This document shows, in pieces, positions 1 through 8,135 of a stretch of DNA of 11,678 nt. Source of the DNA: Sulfitobacter sp. (GTDB lineage: Bacteria > Pseudomonadota > Alphaproteobacteria > Rhodobacterales > Rhodobacteraceae); assembly GCA_026421135.1 (NCBI GenBank), contig JAPKCR010000022.1:1-11678 (forward strand), in the 5' to 3' direction. A program made the position numbers and the translations under genes. Within the stretch, counting starts at the first letter, position 1; each line of letters opens with the position of its first letter. The notes below the pieces were generated by a model. The model was given only the letters and a program-made list of their open reading frames with translations, was not told where the DNA came from and searched no databases.

Positions 1-522
1 CAAACGCGCCAGTTCAGGGCCGAGCCGTGCCAACGTCAATGGCATTACGTGAAACGCCCCCGTGGAAATATCCACCCATGCCAATGCATGTTGGCCGCGA
101 ACTTCGGCAAAGGCGGCAAGAAAATTATGTCGGCGCGCGTCGAGAAGGGATTCTTCGGTTAAAGTGCCGGGCGTGACCAGGCGAACAACGTCACGTTTGA
201 CGATTGACTTATAGCCACGCTTTTTCGCTTCGGCCGGGCTCTCCATTTGTTCACAGACTGCAACGCGAAACCCTTTTCGGATCAGTGTCAGCAGATATCC
301 TTCGGCGGCGTGAACGGGAACGCCGCACATTGCGATATCTTCGCCACCGTGTTTGCCCCGTTTGGTCAAGGCAATATCAAGCGCCTCGGCCGCAGCGACG
401 GCGTCATCAAAGAACATTTCATAGAAATCGCCCATGCGATAAAACAGCAGAGCGTCGGCATATTGCGCCTTCAGCTCAAGATACTGAGCCATCATCGGCG
501 TGATTTTTTCGTCGCTCACCAC
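1..522 (-). CDS. mutS: DNA mismatch repair protein MutS, N-terminal part (cut by window edge)
   Basis: MutS binds mismatches and small loops in DNA as a dimer and recruits MutL to start repair. Reading the minus strand from 522 gives an open frame to the window edge, about 174 residues of a protein normally near 850-880 residues. It covers mismatch-recognition domain I and the start of the connector domain. Visible hallmarks are [11 protein letters not shown] near the start, then [11 protein letters not shown]. The F-Y-E in this stretch carries the mismatch-stacking Phe (about residue 32) and its partner Glu (about residue 34). ALTKRG, AVCEQ and RLVTPGTL follow, all typical of MutS. The start is one of two adjacent GTG codons (520-522 or 517-519). 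The G-rich ACGGGGG just upstream could act as a weak ribosome site, and the second GTG would give the usual MSDEKI beginning. It diverges from the glycosyltransferase gene across about 124 bases. Identification is secure; only the exact start is uncertain. Confidence 0.96.
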   Translation of the reverse strand, partial: MVSDEKITPMMAQYLELKAQYADALLFYRMGDFYEMFFDDAVAAAEALDIALTKRGKHGGEDIAMCGVPVHAAEGYLLTLIRKGFRVAVCEQMESPAEAKKRGYKSIVKRDVVRLVTPGTLTEESLLDARRHNFLAAFAEVRGQHALAWVDISTGAFHVMPLTLARLGPELARL

Positions 523-646
523 AAACCCCCGTTCAACATATGTCTGTCTACAAAACCAAGGGCAGGCATGAAAGAGGCGATCCTGATGGACCTGAGTTCG
601 GACTGTGCTAGAAAGATGATGAAATTGACAAATTGAAGAGTTTCCC

Positions 647-2377
647 GTGCGCAATCAAGTCGACCTTGCCCAAGAACCAGAGCAGGTTTTTTTGAACCCA
701 TGGCAGGATGATAGCGTCACCTTATTGGCGAAACCGCCCTATTTCTGGCGCGCAGTCCCGGCTGCTTTGATCGACGGCGTCGGGGCAAGCGCCAATCCTG
801 CATGGAACGATAAGATCGAAGGGTACCTTGCGCAAACGCGGCGCCATCGAAAATTCAAAAAAGCGATCATGTATTCGACTGTTCCAGCCGTAATCAAGGA
901 CGTCGGGTTTCGCAAATCGCTTATCATGACGCAGGACCGGATCCTTCTTAGTGGCGCAGTGGGTGTTCGCGCATTAAATAAATTCCGTTGGACGAACGAG
1001 AAGGCAGCGTTTGACCCACAACAGCGGGTTATTGAATTCTTTGCTGCATGTTTGAAGGAAAACAAGGGCAAGACGCTGACTGTCGATCCAGATGCTTTGG
1101 GACCTGATATCGATTTTGCGATTATCGCCCGCAATACTTTTAACTTTTATCATTTCATCACCGAAACTCTGAGCCAACTATGTGTTCTGGACGAATTGGA
1201 TTTTCAGGGACGGGTGTTTATCCACTTTCCGAACCGAGAAGACAAAACGAGGGACTTCGCTAAAAGCTTTATTGATGCGCTGTTTCCCGAGTTGAAAGAC
1301 CGTGTCTTCTTTGAGCGTGCCCCTAAAGATTACGCTCAGGTCCTGACTGCCTATGATCTTGTGGGGGTTCACTATCTTAACCCAGAGTTAGAGCCGTCAA
1401 AATTGAATGTGTTGGCCCCCTCTGATCAGTTCTGGAATTGTCAGGCCGCGACCGTGGCCGCCCAAAATATGCTGCAGATGAACGTCGTCAACTCAGGCTT
1501 GGCAGCCCTACGTGATCGCGGGTTGCGCCGGATTGAGGGGCTTGATTTCAGCGACCTGCCTAAAAAATTCTACGTCGGACGCGACACTCGTCAAAGCCGC
1601 ACGAGACATATGGAGGGGGAGGACGAGCTGTTCGACCATTTGCGGCTGTTTGGCTTTGAGTATGTCGTATTTGAAAACATGCATCCGCTTGAGCAGATAG
1701 CACTAATGGCAAATGCTGAGGTGATGATCTCGTATCACGGGGCGGGATTCACGAATATGCTGTTCGCTAACCCAGAGGCATATGTAATCGAAGTCGGCAC
1801 GTTGCAAACTGCGATGACGCGGTGGGGCGATTTCTGGCCGGTGGCGAACGCGGCGCAGTGCAAGTACATCAGTTTTTTTGCCGACTACAAAGGCATCAAG
1901 CCCGGTAAAGAACCCAATCCGTTCAAGGATGAACTTTTGCCTGCCGCGTTAAGCCATCAGGGGATAGGTCAATTGATGGCTTTTGTGGTGGCTTTGGATG
2001 GTCACATGCCTGAAATGCCAAAACGCGAAGACCTGCTTAGGTTAGCGCGCACGCTGTACCGTTCCGAGGAATTTGCAAAGACGCTAACTGTCCTTGAAGG
2101 GCATCCAAAGTTAACGGCCGGGCATTTTGGTCTGCAAATGCTATTGGCCGATTGCTATAAATCCGTGGATGAACCCAAGTCAGAATTGAAGGCGCTTGAT
2201 GCGGCGTTTAAAGCTGACAAATCGCGGTGGCAGACTTTGATCCGGATGATTTGGTGTGCGAACCGCTGCGAACGGCCACAGGTAATCCGGTGGGCAGTTT
2301 CACGTTTGCAGGCAGACTTCCCAGAACGGCACGATGCATTTGTCGAAAATCACGATTGGGTTCGCTACGTCGTCTGA
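647..2377 (+). CDS. GT61-family glycosyltransferase with helical C-terminal extension
   Basis: The predicted product is a 576-residue soluble protein. The central part resembles glycosyltransferase family 61 (DUF563, 'capsular polysaccharide biosynthesis'). Supporting stretches are [13 protein letters not shown] (about residues 164-176), [10 protein letters not shown] around 307-316, and [15 protein letters not shown] near 359-373. The HGAG at 364-367 is the best family signature. Residues from about 465 onward look like helix-turn-helix repeats of TPR type ([34 protein letters not shown]). The start is GTG at 647, preceded by GAAGAG (635-640) at 6-base spacing; no in-frame ATG lies nearby. 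No signal peptide or membrane helix is visible, so it probably acts in the cytoplasm on a polysaccharide or lipid-linked acceptor. The sugar and acceptor cannot be read from sequence. It sits alone between mutS and maeB, away from any polysaccharide cluster in this window, which suggests a single-gene insertion or an orphan transferase. The family call is fairly firm; the biological role is unknown. Confidence 0.8.
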   Translation: MRNQVDLAQEPEQVFLNPWQDDSVTLLAKPPYFWRAVPAALIDGVGASANPAWNDKIEGYLAQTRRHRKFKKAIMYSTVPAVIKDVGFRKSLIMTQDRILLSGAVGVRALNKFRWTNEKAAFDPQQRVIEFFAACLKENKGKTLTVDPDALGPDIDFAIIARNTFNFYHFITETLSQLCVLDELDFQGRVFIHFPNREDKTRDFAKSFIDALFPELKDRVFFERAPKDYAQVLTAYDLVGVHYLNPELEPSKLNVLAPSDQFWNCQAATVAAQNMLQMNVVNSGLAALRDRGLRRIEGLDFSDLPKKFYVGRDTRQSRTRHMEGEDELFDHLRLFGFEYVVFENMHPLEQIALMANAEVMISYHGAGFTNMLFANPEAYVIEVGTLQTAMTRWGDFWPVANAAQCKYISFFADYKGIKPGKEPNPFKDELLPAALSHQGIGQLMAFVVALDGHMPEMPKREDLLRLARTLYRSEEFAKTLTVLEGHPKLTAGHFGLQMLLADCYKSVDEPKSELKALDAAFKADKSRWQTLIRMIWCANRCERPQVIRWAVSRLQADFPERHDAFVENHDWVRYVV

Positions 2378-2402
2378 CTGTGAGCGCCATCATGATTGTA
2401 CG

Positions 2403-2430
2403 CAGGGCTGTTCGTCGATATTAAGCCCTG
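2403..2430. other. Short perfect hairpin between the glycosyltransferase gene and maeB
   Basis: CAGGGCT (2403-2409) pairs perfectly with AGCCCTG (2424-2430) across a 14-base loop. No T-run follows on the plus strand (the next bases are AAACAACAGG), so it is not a good intrinsic terminator. It lies about 22 bases before the maeB start and just upstream of its ribosome site, so it may affect maeB mRNA or may be chance. Confidence 0.25.
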
Positions 2431-2452
2431 AAACAACAGGGAAGCTTTATCA

Positions 2453-4711
2453 GTGTCCAAAAACCGTATCACCTCCGAAGAAGCGCTAGCCTTTCACCTA
2501 GAGCCAACGCCCGGCAAGTTCGAGATTACTGCGACCGTCCCGATGACGACGCAGCGCGATCTGAGCCTGGCCTATTCGCCAGGCGTTGCGGTTCCTTGTG
2601 AATCCATCGCGGCGAACCCTGAATTGGCGTATGATTACACTAATAAGGGCAATCTGGTTGCGGTGATTTCAAACGGAACGGCCGTTCTGGGGCTGGGGAA
2701 TCTGGGCGCTTTGGCGTCAAAGCCGGTGATGGAGGGCAAAGCGGTTCTGTTTAAGCGATTTGCCGATGTGAATTCCATCGACATTGAACTTGATACCGAA
2801 GACCCCGAAGCATTCATCAATGCGGTCAAGCTGATGGGGCCGACGTTTGGCGGGATTAACCTCGAAGATATCAAGGCACCTGAATGCTTCATCATCGAGC
2901 AGCGCCTAAAAGAAGAGATGGATATTCCCGTTTTTCACGACGACCAACACGGCACGGCTGTGATTTGCGCTGCTGGCTTGCTGAATGCCCTCTTCATTTC
3001 AGGCAAGAAGATCGAAGATGTTCGCATTGTTTTGAACGGGGCCGGTGCTGCTGGAATTGCGTGCCTTGAACTGCTGAAAGCGATGGGCGCACAACACAAC
3101 AATTGCATCATGTGTGACACTAAGGGTGTTATTTATCAGGGCCGCACCGAAGGTATGAACCAGTGGAAGTCAGCGCATGCTGCTTCAACTGAACTGCGCA
3201 GCTTGGAAGATGCGATGATAGATGCTGACGTTTTTCTGGGCGTCTCGGTCAAGGGTGCCGTGACCCCTGCGATGGTCGCCAGCATGGCTGATAACCCGGT
3301 GATCTTTGCCATGGCAAACCCCGATCCCGAAATTACACCGGAAGAAGCGCACGAGGTCCGCCCCGATGCAATCGTTGCAACGGGCCGCAGTGATTATCCG
3401 AACCAAGTGAACAATGTCCTTGGTTTTCCCTACCTTTTTCGTGGTGCCCTAGATATCCATGCCCGCGCCATCAATGATGAAATGAAGATCGCTTGCGCCC
3501 ATGCGCTTGCCAACCTTGCGCGCGAAGACGTGCCTGACGAGGTGGCGTTGGCCTATGGCAAGAACCTGAGCTTTGGACGCGATTATATAATTCCGACGCC
3601 GTTTGACCCCCGTTTGATCCACCGTATTCCACCCGCTGTTGCGCGGGCCGGCATGCATACCGGTGTGGCGCGACGACCGATTATCGATATGGACGCTTAT
3701 GAGCTAAGTTTGAAATCGCGCATGGATCCGACGGCCAATATTTTGCGCGGGATCAATGCACGCGCACGCGCGAACCAAGCGCGTATGATCTTCGCCGAAG
3801 GGGATGATCCCAGGGTGTTGCGCGCTGCGGTGACGTACCAGCGATCCGGTTTGGGTAAAGCGCTGGTTGTGGGGCGGGCCGATGACGTAAAGGCCAAGCT
3901 GACTGCTGCCGGTTTGGAAGACGCCTTTCGCGAGTTAGAGATTGTGAACGCGGCAAATACTACGCATTTGGAGACTTATAAAACGTTCCTTTATGAACGT
4001 CTGAAACGCAAAGGTTTTGATAGCAAAGATATCCATCGCCTTGCTGCACGCGACCGTCATGTTTTTGCGTCTTTGATGTTGGCGCACGGACACGGCGATG
4101 GCCTTGTTACCGGTGCGACACGCAAATCGGCGCATGTTTTAGAGCGCATCAATTACGTTTTTGACGCCGACGCACAACACGGCGCGGTTGGCATTACTGC
4201 AGTTTTGCACAAGGGCCGGATTGTATTTATCGGGGATACTTTGGTGCATGAATGGCCGGACGAGAACGATCTGGCAAACATTGCGGAAAGCGGTGCCAAG
4301 GTTGCGCGGCATCTTGGGCTTGAACCGCGTGTGGCTTTTGTAAGCTTTTCAACGTTCGGCTATCCAATTTCCGAACGTGCCGAGAAGATGCAGCGGGCCC
4401 CAACCGTTCTTGATAAGCGCGGCGTAAACTTTGAATACGAAGGCGAAATGACTGTCGACGTGGCGTTGAACGCGGAAAGCCAAAAGAACTATCCTTTCTC
4501 GCGATTGACGGGTCCGGCGAATATTTTGGTTGTTCCAGCGCGCCACTCAGCAAGCATTTCGGTCAAGCTGATGCAGGAAATGGCAGGCGCGACAGTTATT
4601 GGGCCGATTTTGACCGGGCTGGATAAATCCATTCAAATTTGCTCAACTACATCCACGGCCAATGACATTTTGAACATGGCAATTCTGGCGGCCTGTGAGG
4701 TCGGTGAATGA
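2453..4711 (+). CDS. maeB: NADP-dependent malic enzyme, MaeB type with phosphotransacetylase-like C-terminus
   Basis: The enzyme catalyses oxidative decarboxylation of malate to pyruvate, yielding NADPH and linking the TCA cycle to pyruvate and acetyl-CoA supply. The 752-residue length matches the two-domain MaeB form. The malic enzyme part spans about residues 15-425: YSPGVAVPC (41-49), the substrate/metal region VFHDDQHGTA (160-169), the Rossmann loop GAGAAG (196-201) and ANPDPEI (288-294). The segment from about 430 to the end resembles phosphate acetyltransferase (MIFAEGDDPRVLRAA, GLVTGATRKSAHVL). In this family that tail is usually regulatory, responding to acetyl-CoA, rather than an active transacetylase. 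The start is GTG at 2453, preceded by AGGGAAG (2438-2444) and followed by SKNRITSEEALAFHLEPTP, which I recall as the usual roseobacter N-terminus. Its stop overlaps the next gene's start (ATGA, 4708-4711), so the two are probably co-translated. Very secure call. Confidence 0.97.
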   Translation: MSKNRITSEEALAFHLEPTPGKFEITATVPMTTQRDLSLAYSPGVAVPCESIAANPELAYDYTNKGNLVAVISNGTAVLGLGNLGALASKPVMEGKAVLFKRFADVNSIDIELDTEDPEAFINAVKLMGPTFGGINLEDIKAPECFIIEQRLKEEMDIPVFHDDQHGTAVICAAGLLNALFISGKKIEDVRIVLNGAGAAGIACLELLKAMGAQHNNCIMCDTKGVIYQGRTEGMNQWKSAHAASTELRSLEDAMIDADVFLGVSVKGAVTPAMVASMADNPVIFAMANPDPEITPEEAHEVRPDAIVATGRSDYPNQVNNVLGFPYLFRGALDIHARAINDEMKIACAHALANLAREDVPDEVALAYGKNLSFGRDYIIPTPFDPRLIHRIPPAVARAGMHTGVARRPIIDMDAYELSLKSRMDPTANILRGINARARANQARMIFAEGDDPRVLRAAVTYQRSGLGKALVVGRADDVKAKLTAAGLEDAFRELEIVNAANTTHLETYKTFLYERLKRKGFDSKDIHRLAARDRHVFASLMLAHGHGDGLVTGATRKSAHVLERINYVFDADAQHGAVGITAVLHKGRIVFIGDTLVHEWPDENDLANIAESGAKVARHLGLEPRVAFVSFSTFGYPISERAEKMQRAPTVLDKRGVNFEYEGEMTVDVALNAESQKNYPFSRLTGPANILVVPARHSASISVKLMQEMAGATVIGPILTGLDKSIQICSTTSTANDILNMAILAACEVGE

Positions 4712-5595
4712 TTTGGAACCTCGGCTCGATTAACGCGGATAATTTCTACTATCTACGTCATTTGCCAAAAGCTGGTGAAACAATCGCCGCCGAGGAATTT
4801 CGACAAGGTTTGGGCGGCAAAGGTGCCAATATGTCGGTCGCCGCCGCCCGTGCCGGGACACGCGTCATGCATATCGGTGCAGTCGGGCCAGACGGCAAAT
4901 GGGCTGTCGAACGCCTGTTGGAATACGGCGTAGAAACCCAGCATATTCACATGATTAAGATGCCAACGGGACATGCAAACATCTGCGTGGCCGACGATGG
5001 TGAAAACTGCATTGTTTTGTTTGCAGGGGCAAATCATGAGGTGAATGATCGGATCATCGGTGCGGCCCTAGCCGAAGCGTCGCCTGGTGATTTTTTGTTG
5101 ATGCAAAACGAAACTCTGGGACAGGAGTTTGCAGCTCCTACAGCAAAGACCTTGGGACTTCGTGTCGTTTATGCTGCGGCACCATTCGAAGCAGAGGTCG
5201 TCGCCGATGTGATGGCCGACGTGGACCTGCTTGTCCTAAATGAGGTTGAGGCAGCTGATTTGGAAAAGGCGCTGGGTCAGTCGCTGGAGCAACTTCCTAT
5301 CGATGATATCATTGTCACGCTGGGGGCTGATGGGTGTAAATGGGTCTCTAATAAAGGGAAAAGCCAACAGGCCTTCCCCGCTTACCCTGTAACGGCTGTT
5401 GATACGACCGGTGCCGGCGATACGTTTACTGGCTATCTGGTTGCAGCACTTGATCGGCGTCTCAGTATGGAAGACGCGATTACTTTGGCAATGCAAGCTG
5501 CGGCTTTGATGGTCATGCGCAAAGGAACGGCGGACGTGATCCCGGACCTAAAGGAAATCCAGGATCACAATTTCGACGGCGATCTTAATGGGTAA
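4708..5595 (+). CDS. rbsK: PfkB-family sugar kinase, probably ribokinase
   Basis: Ribokinase-like enzymes phosphorylate ribose or related sugars and nucleosides with ATP in the cytoplasm. The 295-residue product shows both PfkB signatures. Near the N-terminus, GSINAD (6-11) is followed by GLGGKGANMSVAAARAG (34-50). Near the C-terminus, VDTTGAGDTFTGYL (231-244) contains the anion-hole GAGD and catalytic Asp238. LNEVEAADL and VTLGADGCKWV are also typical of the ribokinase branch. The ATG at 4708 overlaps the maeB stop as ATGA and has GAGG (4697-4700) 7 bases upstream within maeB, so translational coupling is likely. The last 11 bases overlap the end of the convergent msrA. No ribose transporter or rbsD lies nearby, so the substrate is not confirmed by context; another PfkB specificity (other sugar or nucleoside) is possible. 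The family is certain and the ribokinase assignment is probable. Confidence 0.85.
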   Translation: MIWNLGSINADNFYYLRHLPKAGETIAAEEFRQGLGGKGANMSVAAARAGTRVMHIGAVGPDGKWAVERLLEYGVETQHIHMIKMPTGHANICVADDGENCIVLFAGANHEVNDRIIGAALAEASPGDFLLMQNETLGQEFAAPTAKTLGLRVVYAAAPFEAEVVADVMADVDLLVLNEVEAADLEKALGQSLEQLPIDDIIVTLGADGCKWVSNKGKSQQAFPAYPVTAVDTTGAGDTFTGYLVAALDRRLSMEDAITLAMQAAALMVMRKGTADVIPDLKEIQDHNFDGDLNG

Positions 5596-6250
5596 AAGCG
5601 GCTGCTTTGCCCCACAATTGTTTCACGCGTTGGTCGCGACCGCATCCGTTCCGATAGCGTTTATAAGCAACTGACTTCTTAACACCCAAGCCGACGCTGC
5701 TGAACGCCAAGCGTTCATCGCTTTTGTAATAATCTTGGTGATATGCATCGGCAGGATAAAATGTCGTCTTGCCTAAAACAGGTGTGACAACGGCCTTGCC
5801 CAATGCGGATTGCGCATCTGCTTTGGCTTTTTCGGCTGCAGCCTTTTGCGCTCCGCCATTGGCAAATATCGCTGTGCGATAGGTGTCTCCACGGTCGCAG
5901 AATTGGCCACCAGCATCCGTTGGATCGACTGATCGGAAGAACATCGCCAACAGTTGATCCGCGCTGACAACCGCAGGGTCATACTGGATCTGCGCCGCTT
6001 CATAGTGCCCGGTACCGCCTGCGACGACCTGTTTATAAGTCGGATTCTTAGTCGTTCCACCGGCAAATCCGGAAATGACTTCTTTCACGCCCTTGACGCT
6101 TTCGAAATCGGATTCAACGCACCAAAAACATCCACCAGCGACCAAAAGCGTCTCGGTTCCAGCTGCTTTTGCGCTGGTTCCTTGCACAATCAAACCCAAA
6201 GCAATGGTCGTGGACAGCGCAATCATCTTTAGATTGTTAGAAATACTCAT
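5585..6250 (-). CDS. msrA: Peptide methionine-(S)-sulfoxide reductase MsrA, predicted exported
   Basis: MsrA reduces the S-epimer of methionine sulfoxide in oxidised proteins back to methionine. The 221-residue product begins with a signal-peptide-like segment: polar start, Lys8, hydrophobic stretch about residues 9-23 (MIALSTTIALGLIV), then a possible cleavage site after AKA (27-29). The mature enzyme should therefore act in the periplasm or be lipid-free secreted. The catalytic motif is GGCFWC (39-44), with Cys41 the expected sulfenate-forming residue. ISGFAGG (59-65), NPTY (69-72), TGHYEA (80-85) and DRGDTYRTAIF (119-129) follow the family pattern. Cys203 in NGCGRDQRV is a likely resolving cysteine. 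The start ATG (6248-6250) is preceded by AGGAG (plus-strand 6258-6262) at 7-base spacing. The gene converges on rbsK with an 11-base overlap and diverges from the aminotransferase. No MsrB is fused or adjacent. Confidence 0.94.
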   Translation of the reverse strand: MSISNNLKMIALSTTIALGLIVQGTSAKAAGTETLLVAGGCFWCVESDFESVKGVKEVISGFAGGTTKNPTYKQVVAGGTGHYEAAQIQYDPAVVSADQLLAMFFRSVDPTDAGGQFCDRGDTYRTAIFANGGAQKAAAEKAKADAQSALGKAVVTPVLGKTTFYPADAYHQDYYKSDERLAFSSVGLGVKKSVAYKRYRNGCGRDQRVKQLWGKAAAFTH

Positions 6251-6310
6251 GATCTTTCTCCTCGATTAGAAAACGGTGACGCGGTTCGCGCTTTGGTGCA
6301 ACACACAGCT

Positions 6311-6339
6311 TTGCAAGGTCACGCGCTAGTGATTTGAAT
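6311..6339 (+). promoter_or_regulatory. Candidate promoter for the aminotransferase/sulfotransferase-like pair
   Basis: TTGCAA (6311-6316) and TTGAAT (6334-6339) match sigma-70-type -35 and -10 boxes at four of six positions each, with a 17-base spacer. Transcription from about 6346 would leave a leader of about 50 bases before the ATG at 6398. Prediction by eye only. Confidence 0.3.
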
Positions 6340-6397
6340 TTCAGGGTTGGCGCGGACTGGCGAAGTTCTTAGCGTCACATTGAAAAGGGGATTTCAG

Positions 6398-7306
6398 ATG
6401 CAAGATCACGTAACCACACACCAAGCCGAAGAAGACGCGCGCAACGACGAGATTTTGATTTACCTTAATGGTCAAGTTGTTCCGAAAGCGCAGGCCATGG
6501 TCAGCGTTTATGACAGCGGGTTTATGCTTGGCGATGGCATCTGGGAGGGGCTTCGCCTGTATGACGGGTGCTGGGCCTTTATGGACGAACACTTTGATCG
6601 ACTATTCGAGGCGTCAAAGGCCATCGACTTGGATATTGGTATGTCCCGCGAAAACTTAATTTCGGCCTTGTTAGAGACACAAAAGGCGAACGGGATGTCA
6701 ACGGACGCTCATGCACGTTTAATGATAACCCGCGGCGTAAAAAAACGGCCATTCCAGCATCCGTCGCTGTCGCAATCCGGCCCGACGATAACGATTATAA
6801 TGGAACATTCGCGTCCTAGCATCCCGCGACCTATCCGTTTAGCAACGGTGCCCCATCTGCGCGGCTTGCCAATGACGCAAGACCCCAAGTTGAACAGTCA
6901 CTCCAAGCTAAATTGTATCCTTGCCTGTATTGCTGCTGAAAAGGCAGGCGCGGATGAGGCGCTGATGCTTGATATCAATGGGTTTGTGAACACGACCAAC
7001 GCCTGTAACTTTTTCATCGTGCGCAAAGGGGCGGTTTGGACCAGTACTGGAGATTACTGCATGAACGGGATAACGCGGCAAAAGGTGATTGATCTGTGTC
7101 GCGCGAATGACATCCCAGTGTTCGAGCGAAACTTTTCCCTCGTCGACACATATGGCGCGGATGAGGCGTTTTTGACGGGTACTTTTGGCGCTCAAACCCC
7201 TGTCGCATCCATTGATGGGCGCAAGATTGGGACAGGAGATATGGGGCCGATAACTCAGCGATTGCGAGATCTTTACAAGGGTTTGATCAAGCGGGAGTGC
7301 GCCTGA
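6398..7306 (+). CDS. Class IV (BCAT/D-AAT fold) PLP-dependent aminotransferase, BCAT-like with unusual active site
   Basis: The 302-residue product has the fold type IV aminotransferase pattern. It starts with ILIYLNGQVVPKAQAMVSVYDSG and GDGIWEGLRLYDG (45-57), and MDEHFDRLFEAS follows. Lys164 in QDPKLN is the best candidate for the PLP Schiff-base lysine. It lies 28 residues before the Asp of ALMLD, matching the spacing I recall in plant BCAT-like proteins; Lys170 is the alternative. GITRQKVIDLC (224-234) and TGTFGAQTPV (260-269) match the C-terminal PLP-phosphate region. At the position where family members have the Glu that contacts the PLP ring nitrogen (V-S-E-x-x-x-x-N), this protein reads VNTTNACN (197-204), with Thr199. 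The ATG at 6398 has AAGGGG (6385-6390) at 7-base spacing. An in-frame TTG at 6347 is less likely. The stop overlaps the next start. Branched-chain, D-amino acid or other amine specificity cannot be assigned; annotating it as ilvE would be unsafe. Confidence 0.85.
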   Translation: MQDHVTTHQAEEDARNDEILIYLNGQVVPKAQAMVSVYDSGFMLGDGIWEGLRLYDGCWAFMDEHFDRLFEASKAIDLDIGMSRENLISALLETQKANGMSTDAHARLMITRGVKKRPFQHPSLSQSGPTITIIMEHSRPSIPRPIRLATVPHLRGLPMTQDPKLNSHSKLNCILACIAAEKAGADEALMLDINGFVNTTNACNFFIVRKGAVWTSTGDYCMNGITRQKVIDLCRANDIPVFERNFSLVDTYGADEAFLTGTFGAQTPVASIDGRKIGTGDMGPITQRLRDLYKGLIKRECA

Positions 7307-7998
7307 TGCGTATCGCAATGTGGTCCGGCCCGCGCAACCTGAGTACGGCAATGATGTACAGCTTTGGCAATCGTGCTGACTTTACCGTGATGGACGAACC
7401 TTTTTACGCGGCTTTTTTACAGGCTACGGGTGACGACCACCCAATGCGGGACGAAATTCTTTCAGCCCATGAAATCGATCCTCAGCGGGTTGGTGGACTT
7501 TGCGCTCAACCGGGCAGGCCGCATATGTATATGAAACACATGCCCCATCATATGTTGGATGGTTTCCCGATGGATTGGGCCAAGGATTGCGTAAACGTCC
7601 ACCTGATCCGGCATCCTGCCCGTGTCATTGCCAGCTATATTGCGAAACGCGAAGCACCCAGTTTTGCTGACATCGGTTTTGGTCAACAAACTGAATTGTT
7701 TGAGAAGATTGGCGGCCTGGTAATAGATTCGGCTGATATCCGCGCCGACCCCGAAGGGATGTTGCGCCGACTATGTAAGATAATCAATTTGCCGTTTGAC
7801 CCTGCGATGCTCAATTGGACATCAGGTGCGCGGCCCGAAGATGGGGTTTGGGCGTCTCATTGGTACGGAGCTGTACACAACAGCACAGGTTTCGCGGGGC
7901 CCGAGGGGCCACTTCCAGTACTTGAGGGTAACGCGAAAGCCTTGGTGGAGGAAGCTTTGCCTCATTATTATACACTTCATGACCAGCGTATTATGTGA
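7306..7998 (+). CDS. Small sulfotransferase-like P-loop protein coupled to the aminotransferase
   Basis: The 230-residue product has the two nucleotide-binding elements of PAPS-dependent sulfotransferases. An N-terminal 5'-phosphosulfate loop reads WSGPRNLSTAMMYSF (6-20). The later 3'-phosphate element HLIRHPARVIASY has Arg102 and Ser110 at the expected spacing. MDEPFYAAFLQATG follows the first loop, and DGVWASHWYGAVHNSTGF (about 179-196) is a strong C-terminal block. From memory this whole arrangement matches the N-terminal half of plant BCAT-like fusion proteins and the Sulfotransfer_5-like group. Whether it truly transfers sulfate is not shown. ATG 7306 overlaps the upstream stop as TGATG and has GGGAG (7293-7297) at 8-base spacing. 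A GTG at 7297 would add three residues. The overlap makes co-translation with the aminotransferase likely. Databases may mislabel such proteins as 'branched-chain aminotransferase' because of the fusion. No signal peptide; cytoplasmic. Confidence 0.78.
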   Translation: MRIAMWSGPRNLSTAMMYSFGNRADFTVMDEPFYAAFLQATGDDHPMRDEILSAHEIDPQRVGGLCAQPGRPHMYMKHMPHHMLDGFPMDWAKDCVNVHLIRHPARVIASYIAKREAPSFADIGFGQQTELFEKIGGLVIDSADIRADPEGMLRRLCKIINLPFDPAMLNWTSGARPEDGVWASHWYGAVHNSTGFAGPEGPLPVLEGNAKALVEEALPHYYTLHDQRIM

Positions 7999-8135
7999 TT
8001 TCTTGAGAGGCATATCCAACGGCGTTGTCAGCGCTGAAAATGCAATGGAAAGCGTTAATGGCTGGATGGTTGTTCATCGTACAGACGCAGACATGAAGAC
8101 AGGCGTGTTTGAGTAGCTACATGTGCCAAAGGAGA

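Noticed and set aside
625..630. Perfect TTGACA -35-like box upstream of the glycosyltransferase gene
   Set aside because: A 17-base spacer would put the -10 box inside the first codons (648-653, TGCGCA), which does not resemble TATAAT.
247..636. Plus-strand open frames across the mutS region
   Set aside because: They are antisense to a clear MutS reading frame and match no known family.
6347..6397. TTG start giving a 17-residue longer aminotransferase
   Set aside because: The ATG at 6398 has a strong AAGGGG ribosome site, and the extra residues precede the family fold without conserved character.
8045..8116. Small 23-residue ORF downstream of the sulfotransferase-like gene
   Set aside because: No ribosome site and no recognised family; kept only as a low-interest observation, not as a gene.
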